From: Streptomyces sp. NBC_00306
Lineage (GTDB): Bacteria > Actinomycetota > Actinomycetes > Streptomycetales > Streptomycetaceae
Direction: 5' to 3'
NCBI RefSeq assembly: GCF_036169555.1
Contig: NZ_CP108032.1
Location: 1,240,001 to 1,304,000 of the forward strand
DNA: 64,000 nucleotides
The notes under the pieces are model-generated. The model made no database searches, was not told where the DNA came from, and saw only the letters and a program-made list of their open reading frames with translations. Both the position numbers and the translations under genes were made by a program. This document shows positions 1-9,406 of this stretch, piece by piece (position 1 is the first letter of the stretch; the number at the start of each line of letters is the position of its first letter).

Positions 1-276
1 CAGCCGATCGCACTGCTGGCCGACGAGGACGTCCTTCCGGAGCACGCGCTGTGCCCGACTCCGTGGAACCCGTTCGGGCTCACCGTGTGCACCGGCACCG
101 GCCGGCCCGCCTCGCAGGCGAGCGCCGCGGACGAATCGCTGGAGGTCCAGGAGCAGGACACCGCACTGTTGTTGACGCTGCCTCAGGGCCTGGACTGGCG
201 GATGCAGCCCTTCTCGCACGTCGGCGGCCCGGGCTCGCGTCCGGTGCGGATCCCGTCCATGCGCCGCCGCGTCTGA
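1..276 (+). CDS. C-terminal part of an unrecognised protein (5' end outside window)
   Basis: An open frame runs from the first base to a TGA at 274-276, giving 91 residues with no start needed inside the window. The readable part is hydrophilic to neutral, has no membrane segment or motif that I recognise, and ends in a short basic tail (SMRRRV). Codon use fits a real Streptomyces gene, with G or C in nearly every third position. The function is unknown; the rest of the protein lies upstream of the window. Confidence 0.5.
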   Translation, partial: QPIALLADEDVLPEHALCPTPWNPFGLTVCTGTGRPASQASAADESLEVQEQDTALLLTLPQGLDWRMQPFSHVGGPGSRPVRIPSMRRRV

Positions 277-618
277 GGTCGGTTCCGGGGTTCCCGGCCG
301 GAGTCGTAACGCGCAGCACCTGACGGACAGTTCGGGCTGCGCGCGGCCGGACGGCCGGGTCCCGTCGACCGCACCGTCGTTCTCCGGCCCCCGCACGGCC
401 GCGAGAAGACGCTGAACTCCTTTGCCACGTAAGAGAGTTGCCTTGCCGCGCCGCACCGCACCGCACTTCGGCGCTCGCGGTGAATCAGTGGCGGGAACAC
501 GGCACTTGACGGGTTCGGGCCTGTGCGCTCCGTCCGTCCGCTCCCCGCCCGCGTGTTTACGTGGGACCACCCGCAGGCCGCTCGGGCGCGGCCCGCTGCC
601 GGTGGAAGGAGCAGGCAG
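277..618. other. 342-bp intergenic region without a recognisable gene
   Basis: This stretch separates the incomplete first gene from the small secreted protein. I see no convincing gene, tRNA or riboswitch. A TTGACG sequence near 507 could be a -35 box for the downstream gene, but no good -10 lies at the expected distance. A purine-rich ribosome-binding site (GGAAGGAG at about 604-611) ends the region. Confidence 0.35.
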
Positions 619-915
619 ATGACGCGCAGACGGACGGCCACGGTGCTCGGTGCGCTCGCGACGGCGGCGACGCTGACGCTCGCGGTTCCGAACTCCGCGT
701 ACGCGGCCCAGGGCACACTGATCATCAACCGGGTCGCGTACGAGAATCCGAGCGGGTGTTACCCGGTCACCTGGTTCCCGTCCTCGATCACCAACAGGAC
801 CAACGCGACGGCCACGGTGTGGACCGGCTTCGACTGCCGGGGGACCATCGACGCGATCGTGTACCCCGGCCGGTCCCACTACACGGAGATGGCCCACAGC
901 GTCTCCATCCGCTGA
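619..915 (+). CDS. small secreted protein of unknown function
   Basis: This is a 98-residue protein. It starts with a typical Sec signal: basic residues (MTRRRTA), a hydrophobic stretch, and an Ala-rich cleavage site ending in AYAA near residue 30. The mature part is only about 70 residues and holds two cysteines that could form one disulfide (GCYPV and FDCRG). The ATG at 619 is preceded by GGAAGGAG about 8 bases upstream, which decides the start over longer frames. The length and cysteine pair resemble small beta-rich secreted proteins of streptomycetes, but I recognise no family. It is followed by the convergent acyl-CoA dehydrogenase gene. Confidence 0.7.
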   Translation: MTRRRTATVLGALATAATLTLAVPNSAYAAQGTLIINRVAYENPSGCYPVTWFPSSITNRTNATATVWTGFDCRGTIDAIVYPGRSHYTEMAHSVSIR

Positions 916-1039
916 CGCCGCCCGGGGAGTATCCGCAAGGTGTCGTCGTCCGCCCGGACCGGACGAGACCTCGCGGACCCGGCCCGACGTCGCCGACGCC
1001 GCCGCGGCCCGCCCGGGAGCGGTCCGCGGCGCGATCGGT

Positions 1040-2212
1040 TCAGCGGGTCTCGGGACCGGCCAGGTGGCGGGCAATGACCATGCGCTGGATCTGGTTGGTG
1101 CCCTCGACGATCTGCAGGACCTTGGCCTCGCGCATGTAGCGCTCGACGGGGAAGTCCAGGGTGTAGCCGTAGCCGCCGAGGACCTGCACGGCGTCGGTCG
1201 TCACGCTCATCGCCGTGTCCGTGCAGAAGAGCTTCGCCATGGCGGCCTCGCGGGAGAAGGGGCGTCCCGCGTCCCGCAGCCGGGCGGCCGCCAGATACAG
1301 CGAGCGGCCCGCCTCGATCCGGGTGGCCATGTCGGCCAGCATGAAGCGCAGCCCCTGGAAGTCGGCGATGGGCCGGCCGAACTGAAGACGCCCGGTGGCG
1401 TACGAGACGGCCTCGTCGAGCGCGGCCTGCGCGACACCGATGGCGCACGCGGCGATGCCGAGACGGCCCGAGTCCAGGGCCGAGAGCGCGATCGCGAAGC
1501 CCTGCCCCTCGTCGCCGATCCGGCGGGCGTCGGAGACCCGGACGCCGTCGAAGTTGATCTGGGCGGTGGGCGAGCCCTTCATGCCCATCTTCTTCTCGGG
1601 CGCGGCCGCGTTCAGGCCGTCGGCGTCGCCCGGCACCAGGAAGGCCGTGATGCCGCGAGCACCTTCCCCGCCCGTCCGGGCGAGCACGGTGCAGAAGTCG
1701 GCGATCCCGCCGTGCGTGATCCAGGCCTTCGTACCGGTGATCACCCAGTCGTCACCGTCGCGGACGGCCTTGGTGCGCAGGGAGGCGGCATCCGAGCCGG
1801 ACGAGGGCTCCGACAGGCAGTAGGCGCCGAGCAGTCCGCCGCCGAGCATGGCGGGCAGGTGGTCGCTCTGCTGCTGCTTGCTGCCGTAGCCGGCCAGTGC
1901 GTGGCAGGAGAGGGAGTGCACGCTGACGCCGAGGCCCACGGTGAGCCGGGCGGCGGCGAGTTCCTCCAGGACCTGGAGGTAGACCTCGTACGGCTGGTCC
2001 CCGCCGCCGTATTCGCTGTCGTAGGGAAGGCCGAGCAGACCTGACTCGGACAGGAGGGTGAAGAGCTCGCGGGGGAAGTGTCCCGCCTCCTCCTCCTCGG
2101 CCGCCCGTGGAGCGATCTCCCGCTCGATGATGTCGCGCACCAGGGCGATGAGATCCCTGGACTCCTCGGTGGGCAGTTGACGTTCCACCGGCTGCGGGGC
2201 GCGGTCGGGCAT
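1040..2212 (-). CDS. acyl-CoA dehydrogenase
   Basis: This 390-residue flavoprotein should carry out the FAD-dependent alpha,beta-dehydrogenation of an acyl-CoA in fatty-acid or branched-chain amino-acid breakdown. The family order is clear: a helical N-terminal domain, the middle beta domain with the signatures YCLSEPSSGSDAAS and ITGTKAWITHGG, and a C-terminal helical domain ending in QVLGGYGYTLDFPVERYMR and IVEGTNQIQ. The glutamate of the last motif is the catalytic base in most family members. Length is normal. No electron-transfer flavoprotein or enoyl-CoA hydratase gene lies beside it, so the substrate cannot be read from context. It is transcribed away from the chitinase gene. Confidence 0.9.
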   Translation of the reverse strand: MPDRAPQPVERQLPTEESRDLIALVRDIIEREIAPRAAEEEEAGHFPRELFTLLSESGLLGLPYDSEYGGGDQPYEVYLQVLEELAAARLTVGLGVSVHSLSCHALAGYGSKQQQSDHLPAMLGGGLLGAYCLSEPSSGSDAASLRTKAVRDGDDWVITGTKAWITHGGIADFCTVLARTGGEGARGITAFLVPGDADGLNAAAPEKKMGMKGSPTAQINFDGVRVSDARRIGDEGQGFAIALSALDSGRLGIAACAIGVAQAALDEAVSYATGRLQFGRPIADFQGLRFMLADMATRIEAGRSLYLAAARLRDAGRPFSREAAMAKLFCTDTAMSVTTDAVQVLGGYGYTLDFPVERYMREAKVLQIVEGTNQIQRMVIARHLAGPETR

Positions 2213-2422
2213 TGCGGCGCTCTCCTCCCTGTCGGGCGATGCGGCGGTCGCGCGCGAAGGGTGTGTGCGCGCCGCCGGGTCTTCCTGCCAGGCCGATGCT
2301 GCCTTTCCGGGTCACGGATGTGGGCTGGACGGCGGCTGTGGCGGGTTGAGTATGCCCGATCAGCGGGCTTCCGTCACGGGTGGAGCCGTCCGGCCCGGCC
2401 ACCGCTCCCCTGCACGGGAACT

Positions 2423-2463
2423 TGGTCCGAACCATTGACCCAATGGTCTAGTCCTTCTACCGT
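2423..2463 (+). promoter_or_regulatory. chitinase promoter with two 12-bp direct repeats (DasR-like site)
   Basis: Two 12-mers in direct orientation, TGGTCCGAACCA (2423-2434) and TGGTCTAGTCCT (2444-2455), flank a -35 box TTGACC (2435-2440). A -10-like TACCGT follows at 2458-2463 with a 17-bp spacer. Paired 12-bp repeats of the TGGTCTAGACCT type overlapping the promoter are established for Streptomyces chitinase genes, and the second repeat also resembles the DasR operator core TGGTCTAGACCA. Repression relieved by chitin breakdown products is therefore likely. The remaining 2213-2552 region is leader. Confidence 0.75.
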
Positions 2464-2552
2464 TCCTGCAACGCGTACCGCGTTCATGTCAAAAGAGTCA
2501 GACGGTCGACAGCAGTCCCCCCACGTGTTCGCCTCCCCCACGAGGAGACCAG

Positions 2553-3818
<1,266 letters not shown>

Positions 3819-3831
3819 GGGCGACGACCGA

Positions 3832-3870
3832 CAGCGGGGCGGGGAGCCGGTCGGGCTCCCCGCCCCGCTG
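3832..3870. terminator. bidirectional terminator after the chitinase gene
   Basis: A perfect 17-bp stem pairs 3832-3848 with 3854-3870 around a 5-base loop. It lies between the convergent ends of the chitinase and the TetR gene, so it can stop transcription from both sides. No T-run follows, as is usual in Streptomyces. Confidence 0.85.
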
Positions 3871-3929
3871 ACATGTTCGGGACGCCCGGTCGGGCCCGGA
3901 ACCGCGCCGCCAGGTCCGAACGCCCCAGG

Positions 3930-4598
3930 TCAGGCCTGGACCGCGGTGTCCTGCGGATACGGCGGCGGCACATGTTCGCGCGGCGGCTGCGGGCACTTCG
4001 GCTCGAACTCCTCGATGGTGCCGAGGGTGGCCCGGAGCTGTCGCATCAGCAGGGCGCAGACGAGCTCCCGTTCCAGCTCCTGGTGCGCGAGCCAGTCGAG
4101 GGTGATCTGCTCGACGCTGCTGAGCCAGCCGAGCAGCGCGAGCCGGGCGATCATGGGAATGTCCCGTCTGCCGTACGCACCCTCGGCGATGGTCGCGATC
4201 AGTTCCTCGCGCACCGCCCCGCGTATGGACTGCACCTCGGTGTCGAAGCCGACGCCACCGGTGACGATGGTGCGGAACGCGGCCTCGTGGTGCTGGGCGT
4301 AGCGCAGATAGCCCTCGACGGTGCGCTGCACCCGCTGGGCGCGCGGCAGTTCGGTGTCGCTCGCCGCGCCGGAGACGAGATCGGCCACCGAGTCCTCGAT
4401 GATCGCGAGGTAGTAGCCGCGTTTGCTCTTGAAGTAGTAGTAGATCAAACCCTTGGCGACACCGGCGTGTTTCGCGATGTCGTCCATCGACAGCGCGTCA
4501 TAGGACGTGTCGGCGAACAACTTCCGCCCGGTTGCGATGAGTTCAACGCGGCGCACCTGGGATCGTTCGGTCGCACCGCGTTGTTGACTATTATTCAA
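3930..4598 (-). CDS. TetR-family transcriptional regulator
   Basis: This 222-residue protein is a one-component repressor type. The N-terminal helix-turn-helix occupies about residues 17-65, with the TetR pattern FADTSYDALSMDDIAKHAGV followed by KGLIYYYFKSKRGYY. The C-terminal ligand domain (about 80-210) is mostly helical and does not reveal the ligand. The final 15 residues are Pro-rich. The start at 4598 appears to be TTG within an A/T-rich segment (AATTTGAATAATAG), so the exact start is uncertain. Convergent with the chitinase; its targets are unknown, and the 47-residue membrane protein gene downstream on the opposite side of its start is not obviously linked. Confidence 0.88.
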   Translation of the reverse strand: MNNSQQRGATERSQVRRVELIATGRKLFADTSYDALSMDDIAKHAGVAKGLIYYYFKSKRGYYLAIIEDSVADLVSGAASDTELPRAQRVQRTVEGYLRYAQHHEAAFRTIVTGGVGFDTEVQSIRGAVREELIATIAEGAYGRRDIPMIARLALLGWLSSVEQITLDWLAHQELERELVCALLMRQLRATLGTIEEFEPKCPQPPREHVPPPYPQDTAVQA

Positions 4599-4658
4599 AT
4601 TGCGCCCTAGTCTCCAACTGCCACAGGATTCCCGCAGTATGGCAGACCAGCGCAGCGG

Positions 4659-4802
4659 CTAGATCAGGCCGATCTGGGTCACGAGCATGGCGAACACGAC
4701 GACGAGGGTCCAGCCGAGAATGTGCTCGAGGAGGTTCGAGTCCTCGTCGGGGCCGCCGGTGCGGGTCCGGGCACGGTCTGCGGTGGTCGCGGAAGAAGTC
4801 AT
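4659..4802 (-). CDS. SCO1431-type small membrane protein
   Basis: This is a 47-residue protein with a polar N-terminus (MTSSATTADRARTRTGGP) and one membrane segment in the C-terminal half (ILGWTLVVVFAMLVTQIGL). It matches my memory of the conserved Streptomyces SCO1431 family. The ATG at 4802 is preferred over longer in-frame starts because the conserved family begins here. The function is not known. It is transcribed toward the TetR gene from its own unit, just downstream of the C39 peptidase gene. Confidence 0.65.
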   Translation of the reverse strand: MTSSATTADRARTRTGGPDEDSNLLEHILGWTLVVVFAMLVTQIGLI

Positions 4803-4925
4803 GGGGCATCTCGCTCGGTCGGGCTGACAGGTGTACGTCCCCCCGGGTGACCCGACCACAGTGCCAAAGACCGGGGCCCCGACGGTAGAGACGTACGTCA
4901 CTGCCCCCGGGGCCCGGTCCGCGCC

Positions 4926-6314
4926 TCAGTGGATGCCGAAGGCCTCCAGCGCCTTGCGCTGAGCGGCCGTCGGGCGCTCCGGCCAGTAGAGGTAGCAGAC
5001 GCCCCCTGTGCCGGAGGACACGTTCCCGCTCGCGTTGTACCGCTTCGTCCGCAGCCAGATGTTCTCCCACTCGCGGCGGCGGTAGACCCTGCGTACGGCC
5101 GCGTTGCCCGGCGACGCGGGGTCGTTCGCGATCACATCGCCCGCGGCTGTGAACCCGATCACGGTCATCAGATGACCGGCGGTGCCGTAGCCCGCGCCCG
5201 TCAGCTCCTCCTTGAGGAACGACTGCGACGTTATGGCCGGGATTCCCGCGCGTACCAGCGTCTCCAGGTCGGCCAGCGAGGACAGCCGGGTGACGACCGC
5301 GTTCATCTCCGGGTAGGTCGCCGCGTACGCGGCGTTGAACGGCCAGTTCCCGCAGCCGTTGTACTGGTGGTCGAAGGTGAAACGGGCCGCGTGGCAGACC
5401 TGCGGATCGTCGAAGGCCGGGTTGACCCAGGCGAGGTCCGCCGGGGACGGCTTCCGGCCCCAGTACTCGATGATCATCTGCGAGGAGGTGGGGCTGCACC
5501 AGGCCTCGCCGCCGTTGTCGTACTCGGGGTACTGGCCGACGTGCGTGTTCTGCGAGTAGCGCGGCACGGCCAGCTCGCGTGCGAGCTTCGGGGCGGAGGC
5601 AGGGACGGTGAACCGGTCGGGAACGTCCGAGGCCATCGCACCGAGCCGCCAGACCGTGGGCGTCAGCCCGGTGCCGGGCTTGCGGTGGAGCCTGAGCCGC
5701 AGCTGGTAGGCCGCCAGGCGCAGACCGCTCGCCGCGTCATCGATCGAAAAGGTGTCGGTCCAGATGGAGGCCTTGCCGTCGGTCTGGCCGTCGACCGAGG
5801 TCCGCCGGATGTCCCCGTCGCCCGTCGCCCAGCGGCCCATCACGAACCAGGGACCGATGGTGCCGTCGGAGTAGTGGCCGCGCAGGTCGACCTGGAGCCA
5901 GGTGCCGGCCGGGGTGTGCGCGTTCCAGGAGGCCACGAGCTCCGTCGCGGGCACCCGGGCGCGGTGGACGGGCGAGGTCCAGGTGGCGTAGTCCCAGGCG
6001 GCGGTCTTCCCGGTGTGCGGGTCGGTGTAGTCGACGCGGCCGGCGGGGGCTGCGATCACGACGCCGGGACGGCTGCCGGCGACCGCCCCGGTACCGGCGG
6101 CCGTGCCGCTGCGCCAGTCGGTATACGTCGCCCAGAACCGGTTGTCGACGAACGGAATCGTTCCTGCACCTTTCCGAGCCGCATGACCGGGCACGGCACC
6201 ATGTCGCGCCCGGGGTGCGGTGGCCGCGACGGCCGACGAGGACAGGACGCCCGCTCCCGCCGCTGCCGCGATCGCGGCGCCGAGCACGGTTCTGCGGGAA
6301 GTGGCTCTGGCCAT
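4926..6314 (-). CDS. Tat-exported C39-type cysteine peptidase
   Basis: This 462-residue protein carries a twin-arginine signal (TSRRTVLGAAIAA, residues 5-17), so it should be folded before export. Residues 60-235 form a beta-rich accessory region of unknown role. A C39_2 papain-like domain covers about 250-425. The likely catalytic residues are C273 in EAWCSPTS, H381 in TAGHLMTVIGF and D398 in IANDPAS, with the oxyanion Gln before C273 (Q255 or Q261). These enzymes cleave peptides, but no ABC transporter or leader peptide is nearby, so processing of a bacteriocin is unlikely. GGGAG sits before the ATG at 6314. Confidence 0.82.
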   Translation of the reverse strand: MARATSRRTVLGAAIAAAAGAGVLSSSAVAATAPRARHGAVPGHAARKGAGTIPFVDNRFWATYTDWRSGTAAGTGAVAGSRPGVVIAAPAGRVDYTDPHTGKTAAWDYATWTSPVHRARVPATELVASWNAHTPAGTWLQVDLRGHYSDGTIGPWFVMGRWATGDGDIRRTSVDGQTDGKASIWTDTFSIDDAASGLRLAAYQLRLRLHRKPGTGLTPTVWRLGAMASDVPDRFTVPASAPKLARELAVPRYSQNTHVGQYPEYDNGGEAWCSPTSSQMIIEYWGRKPSPADLAWVNPAFDDPQVCHAARFTFDHQYNGCGNWPFNAAYAATYPEMNAVVTRLSSLADLETLVRAGIPAITSQSFLKEELTGAGYGTAGHLMTVIGFTAAGDVIANDPASPGNAAVRRVYRRREWENIWLRTKRYNASGNVSSGTGGVCYLYWPERPTAAQRKALEAFGIH

Positions 6315-6490
6315 GGGACTCCCAAGTCGGTGCCTGCAGTGGGGTCACTATTACGGGTCCCTGCCAAGTTCTGCCAGCATCCCGGCATCGCGTCGCGCCA
6401 CCAATATTGGTCTTGTCCTTTGGGAGTTCTCCGAATCGGTGCGGAGGGAGTGGCCTGCGGCATTCCACCGGGCCCTCGTAGGGTTGCCGG

Positions 6491-7123
6491 ATGGACGATC
6501 TCGAACAGCTGACTTTGGCCCTGCGGGCATTGCCGCCTTCCTGCGGGCCGGTGCGGCTGATCGCCGTGGACGGCCACGCCGGATCGGGCAAGAGCACCTT
6601 CGCCGCGCGTCTCGCGGAAGTCCTCGGGAGCGGGGTGCCGGTGCTGCATCTCGACGATCTGGCGAGCCACGAGGAGTTCTTCGACTGGACGGACCGGATG
6701 CTCGGCCAGGTCGTCGACCCGCTCTCGCGGGGCGAGGAGGCGCGCTACGAGCCGTACGACTGGGTCGACCGCCGCTTCACCTCGGCGCGGACACTCGCAC
6801 CGGCTCCGGTGGTGCTGGTCGAGGGCGTGGGCGCCGGCCGGCGGGCGCTGCGCCCTCATCTGGCATGGCTGTTCTGGATGGACAAGGACGCCGACAGCTC
6901 CTGGCAGCGCGGCCGTCAGCGGGACGGGGATGCGCTTTCGGCCTTCTGGGACGACTGGACGACGGCGGAGACTCGCCATTTCCTGACCGACCCCTCGTAT
7001 TCATTCGCGAATTCCCTGGTACGCGAGTGTTCCGAGGGATATGAGGTGCTGCCGAGGCCTTCTGCGACAGCACGATTGAACGGAATCATCACAGAGGGTC
7101 ACCGGATTTCACCCCCATACTGA
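6491..7123 (+). CDS. P-loop nucleoside kinase-like protein
   Basis: This 210-residue cytoplasmic protein has a Walker A motif GHAGSGKS at residues 28-35 and the acid-rich segment VLHLDDLASHEEFFDW that often binds the phosphoryl acceptor in uridine kinase-like enzymes. The motif VVLVEGVGAGRRALR near residue 110 and a lid region with several arginines (WQRGRQRDGD) fit the uridine/pantothenate kinase superfamily. The natural substrate cannot be deduced. The gene is divergent from the C39 peptidase, with 176 bp between the two starts. Confidence 0.75.
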   Translation: MDDLEQLTLALRALPPSCGPVRLIAVDGHAGSGKSTFAARLAEVLGSGVPVLHLDDLASHEEFFDWTDRMLGQVVDPLSRGEEARYEPYDWVDRRFTSARTLAPAPVVLVEGVGAGRRALRPHLAWLFWMDKDADSSWQRGRQRDGDALSAFWDDWTTAETRHFLTDPSYSFANSLVRECSEGYEVLPRPSATARLNGIITEGHRISPPY

Positions 7124-7161
7124 GCAGTCGGAAATCCGCCTCAAGAGTGCTCCAACTCTTC

Positions 7162-7263
7162 TTGACCGACGGGGCGTACAGGTCTTACGTTTCCAATGTG
7201 CGGCTTTCCGGAGTCGCCGCAGACGCGAAGCCCCCGGTTGTTCCCCCGTGATCGGGGGCTTCG
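7162..7263 (+). ncRNA. candidate small RNA: promoter, hairpin and terminator
   Basis: A TTGACC box at 7162-7167 and TACGTT at 7186-7191 are separated by 18 bp. A transcript starting near 7198 would contain a small stem (GCGGC with GCCGC, about 7199-7220) and end at the strong terminator at 7226-7263. The product would be about 65 nt with no open frame of note. It could instead be a leader that is attenuated before the AAA ATPase gene. The evidence is only promoter-like and hairpin sequence. Confidence 0.35.
7226..7263 (+). terminator. Rho-independent-type terminator
   Basis: An 11-bp perfect stem pairs CGAAGCCCCCG (7226-7236) with CGGGGGCTTCG (7253-7263), followed by a T/C-rich tail. It closes the region after the kinase gene and before the AAA ATPase gene. 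Confidence 0.85.
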
Positions 7264-7510
7264 TTCTGCCCTCTCCCCCACTTCACCGGCGCGTCACCCC
7301 ACCCTTCGCTCACCCTGGGTCACCGCCAAGGGATCATTTGTGGTGCCCTTAGGCGCAACCCCTCTGCGCAGGTACGATGCACCTCGGTGGGGTCAATTCC
7401 CGTCCACGGCAAGGCGGTTCAGTGCATTGCCCACGGTCGTCCTCCCGGCGCCGGGGGTCCGGGGGCTCCCCCCGGAAAACACAGCACAGGTGCACTTTGT
7501 GGGGGACCTG
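7264..7510 (+). promoter_or_regulatory. leader region of the AAA ATPase gene
   Basis: No gene is seen here. TACGAT at 7373-7378 is a good -10 box, and TTAGGC at 7349-7354 is a weak -35 with an 18-bp spacer. If used, the AAA ATPase mRNA would have a leader of about 125 nt. A GTGGGGGACC stretch just before 7511 can serve as ribosome-binding site. Confidence 0.3.
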
Positions 7511-9403
7511 ATGGACATCGGCACTCAGGGCGCACCGGCCCCGGCCGACCTCGCCTGGGTGCGCGGCGTGGACGCCTACACCATGGGGGCCTACCCCCAG
7601 GCGGAGGAGGAGTTCCGCAGCGCCGTGCGGCTCGACCCCGGGATGGCCGACGGCTGGCTCGGACTCCATGCGCTGCGCGTCGACACCACGACCGCGTTGC
7701 TGCGCATGTACCGCAACCGCGAACGCTTCGGCGAGCAGCGCGCCCGCCACCGCCGCACGCTCAACTCCTGGTACTGGCTGGGCTGGTGGGTCCAGCCCGT
7801 GCTGGAGAGCCCGCGCGATCTCCTGCTGGCGCACGCCTCCCACTGGCTGGACGGCCGCCATGTGCCCGAGCTCGACCGGGCGCTCGCCGGACTGCCGCCG
7901 GTCGACGCCGATCCGCAGGTCCGGTTTCTGCACGCCTGCCGCGCCTATCTGGTCAAGGACTGGGAGCAGCTCGTGCGCCACACCGAGCCGCTGGTCAACG
8001 ATCCGGTGCTGGGCATCGAGGCAGGTCTCTTCGGCGGCATGGCCCGGGTGCGTCTGGAGATGTACGGACAGGCCGAGCCGCTGCTGTCGGCCGCGCTGAT
8101 GCGCTGCCGCAGCGAGCAGCCGCAGCGCAAGGAGCTGCGGTACTGGCTGGCGCGCGCCCACGAGGGCACCGGGCGCAGCGCGGCCGCGCTGCCGCTGTAC
8201 CGGGCGGTGCACCGTATCGACCCGGCGTTCATGGACACCTCGGCCCGGCTCGCCGCAATCGCCGAGTACGACGGGATGGACGGCTTCGACGACTCGGCCG
8301 GGCTCGCCGTCTCCCTCGCCGGCTACGGCCAGGACGCGGTGGACGCACAGGCGGAGGGCGAAGGCTCCCCGGCCGCCGACGCCCGTATCGGCATCGATCC
8401 GCAGACCCAGCTGCCCGGCTCGGTGCCCGCCGCACCGCCCGAGACCATCCGCCACCGGGCAGCAATGCCCGCCCAGCCGGCGCCGCCGCTCTTCCCGGCC
8501 GGCCCCACCGACCCGGACCTGCTCGCCGACGCGCTCGCCGAGCTGGACCGGATGGTGGGTCTGGAACCGGTGAAGCGGCAGGTCAACGCCTTGTCGGCGC
8601 AGCTGAAGATGGCGAGACTGCGGGCAGGCCAAGGCCTGCCCGTACAGCCGCCGAAGCGCCACTTCGTCTTCTCCGGCCCCTCCGGGACCGGCAAGACCAC
8701 CGTGGCCCGCATCCTCGGCCGGGTCTTCTACGCGCTGGGGCTGCTCGGCGGTGATCATCTGGTGGAGGCCCAACGGTCCGATCTGGTGGGCGAGTTCCTG
8801 GGCCAGACGGCGGTGAAGGCCAACGAACTGATCGACTCGGCGCTCGGCGGTGTGCTGTTCGTGGACGAGGCGTACAGCCTGTCCAACTCCGGCTACAGCA
8901 AGGGCGACGCGTACGGCGACGAGGCTCTTCAGGTGCTGCTGAAGCGGGCCGAGGACAACCGCGACCATCTCGTGGTCATCCTGGCCGGCTATCCCGAGGG
9001 CATGGACCGGCTGCTCGCCACGAACCCCGGATTGTCGTCCCGCTTCACCACCCGCGTCGACTTCCCCTCGTACCGACCGCTGGAGCTGACGGCGATCGGC
9101 CAGGTGCTGGCCGCCGACAACGGCGACATGTGGGACGAGGAGGCCGTCGACGAGCTGCGGTCCATCAGCGGCCATGTGGTCGACCAGAGCTGGATCGACG
9201 AACTGGGCAACGGGCGCTTTCTGCGCACCCTGTACGAGAAGAGCTGCGCGTACCGCGATCTGCGGCTGTCCGGCTACCCCGGCACGCCGACCCGCGAGGA
9301 CCTGGCCACGCTGCGGCTGCCCGACCTCATGCAGGCGTACGGCGAGGTCCTGTCGGGCCGCGGTCCGCGGGACCGCGGCCCCCAGGAGCCTCCGCCGGTC
9401 TGA
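7511..9403 (+). CDS. EccA/CbxX-type AAA ATPase with N-terminal TPR-like domain
   Basis: This 630-residue ATPase has two parts. Residues 1 to about 300 are helical and TPR-like (AYPQAEEEFRSAVRLDPGMAD is a typical repeat). After an Ala/Pro linker, a CbxX/CfqX AAA domain begins at about 335, with Walker A FSGPSGTGKTT near residue 388, Walker B GVLFVDEAYSL near 447, and the GYPEGMDRLL and NPGLSSRF segments that follow in this family. The design matches EccA of type VII secretion systems, which powers or chaperones substrate export. No EccB-E, WXG100 or mycosin gene is in the window, so it may act alone. ATG at 7511 is chosen because the TPR domain begins directly after it. Confidence 0.85.
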   Translation: MDIGTQGAPAPADLAWVRGVDAYTMGAYPQAEEEFRSAVRLDPGMADGWLGLHALRVDTTTALLRMYRNRERFGEQRARHRRTLNSWYWLGWWVQPVLESPRDLLLAHASHWLDGRHVPELDRALAGLPPVDADPQVRFLHACRAYLVKDWEQLVRHTEPLVNDPVLGIEAGLFGGMARVRLEMYGQAEPLLSAALMRCRSEQPQRKELRYWLARAHEGTGRSAAALPLYRAVHRIDPAFMDTSARLAAIAEYDGMDGFDDSAGLAVSLAGYGQDAVDAQAEGEGSPAADARIGIDPQTQLPGSVPAAPPETIRHRAAMPAQPAPPLFPAGPTDPDLLADALAELDRMVGLEPVKRQVNALSAQLKMARLRAGQGLPVQPPKRHFVFSGPSGTGKTTVARILGRVFYALGLLGGDHLVEAQRSDLVGEFLGQTAVKANELIDSALGGVLFVDEAYSLSNSGYSKGDAYGDEALQVLLKRAEDNRDHLVVILAGYPEGMDRLLATNPGLSSRFTTRVDFPSYRPLELTAIGQVLAADNGDMWDEEAVDELRSISGHVVDQSWIDELGNGRFLRTLYEKSCAYRDLRLSGYPGTPTREDLATLRLPDLMQAYGEVLSGRGPRDRGPQEPPPV

Positions 9404-9406
9404 GCC

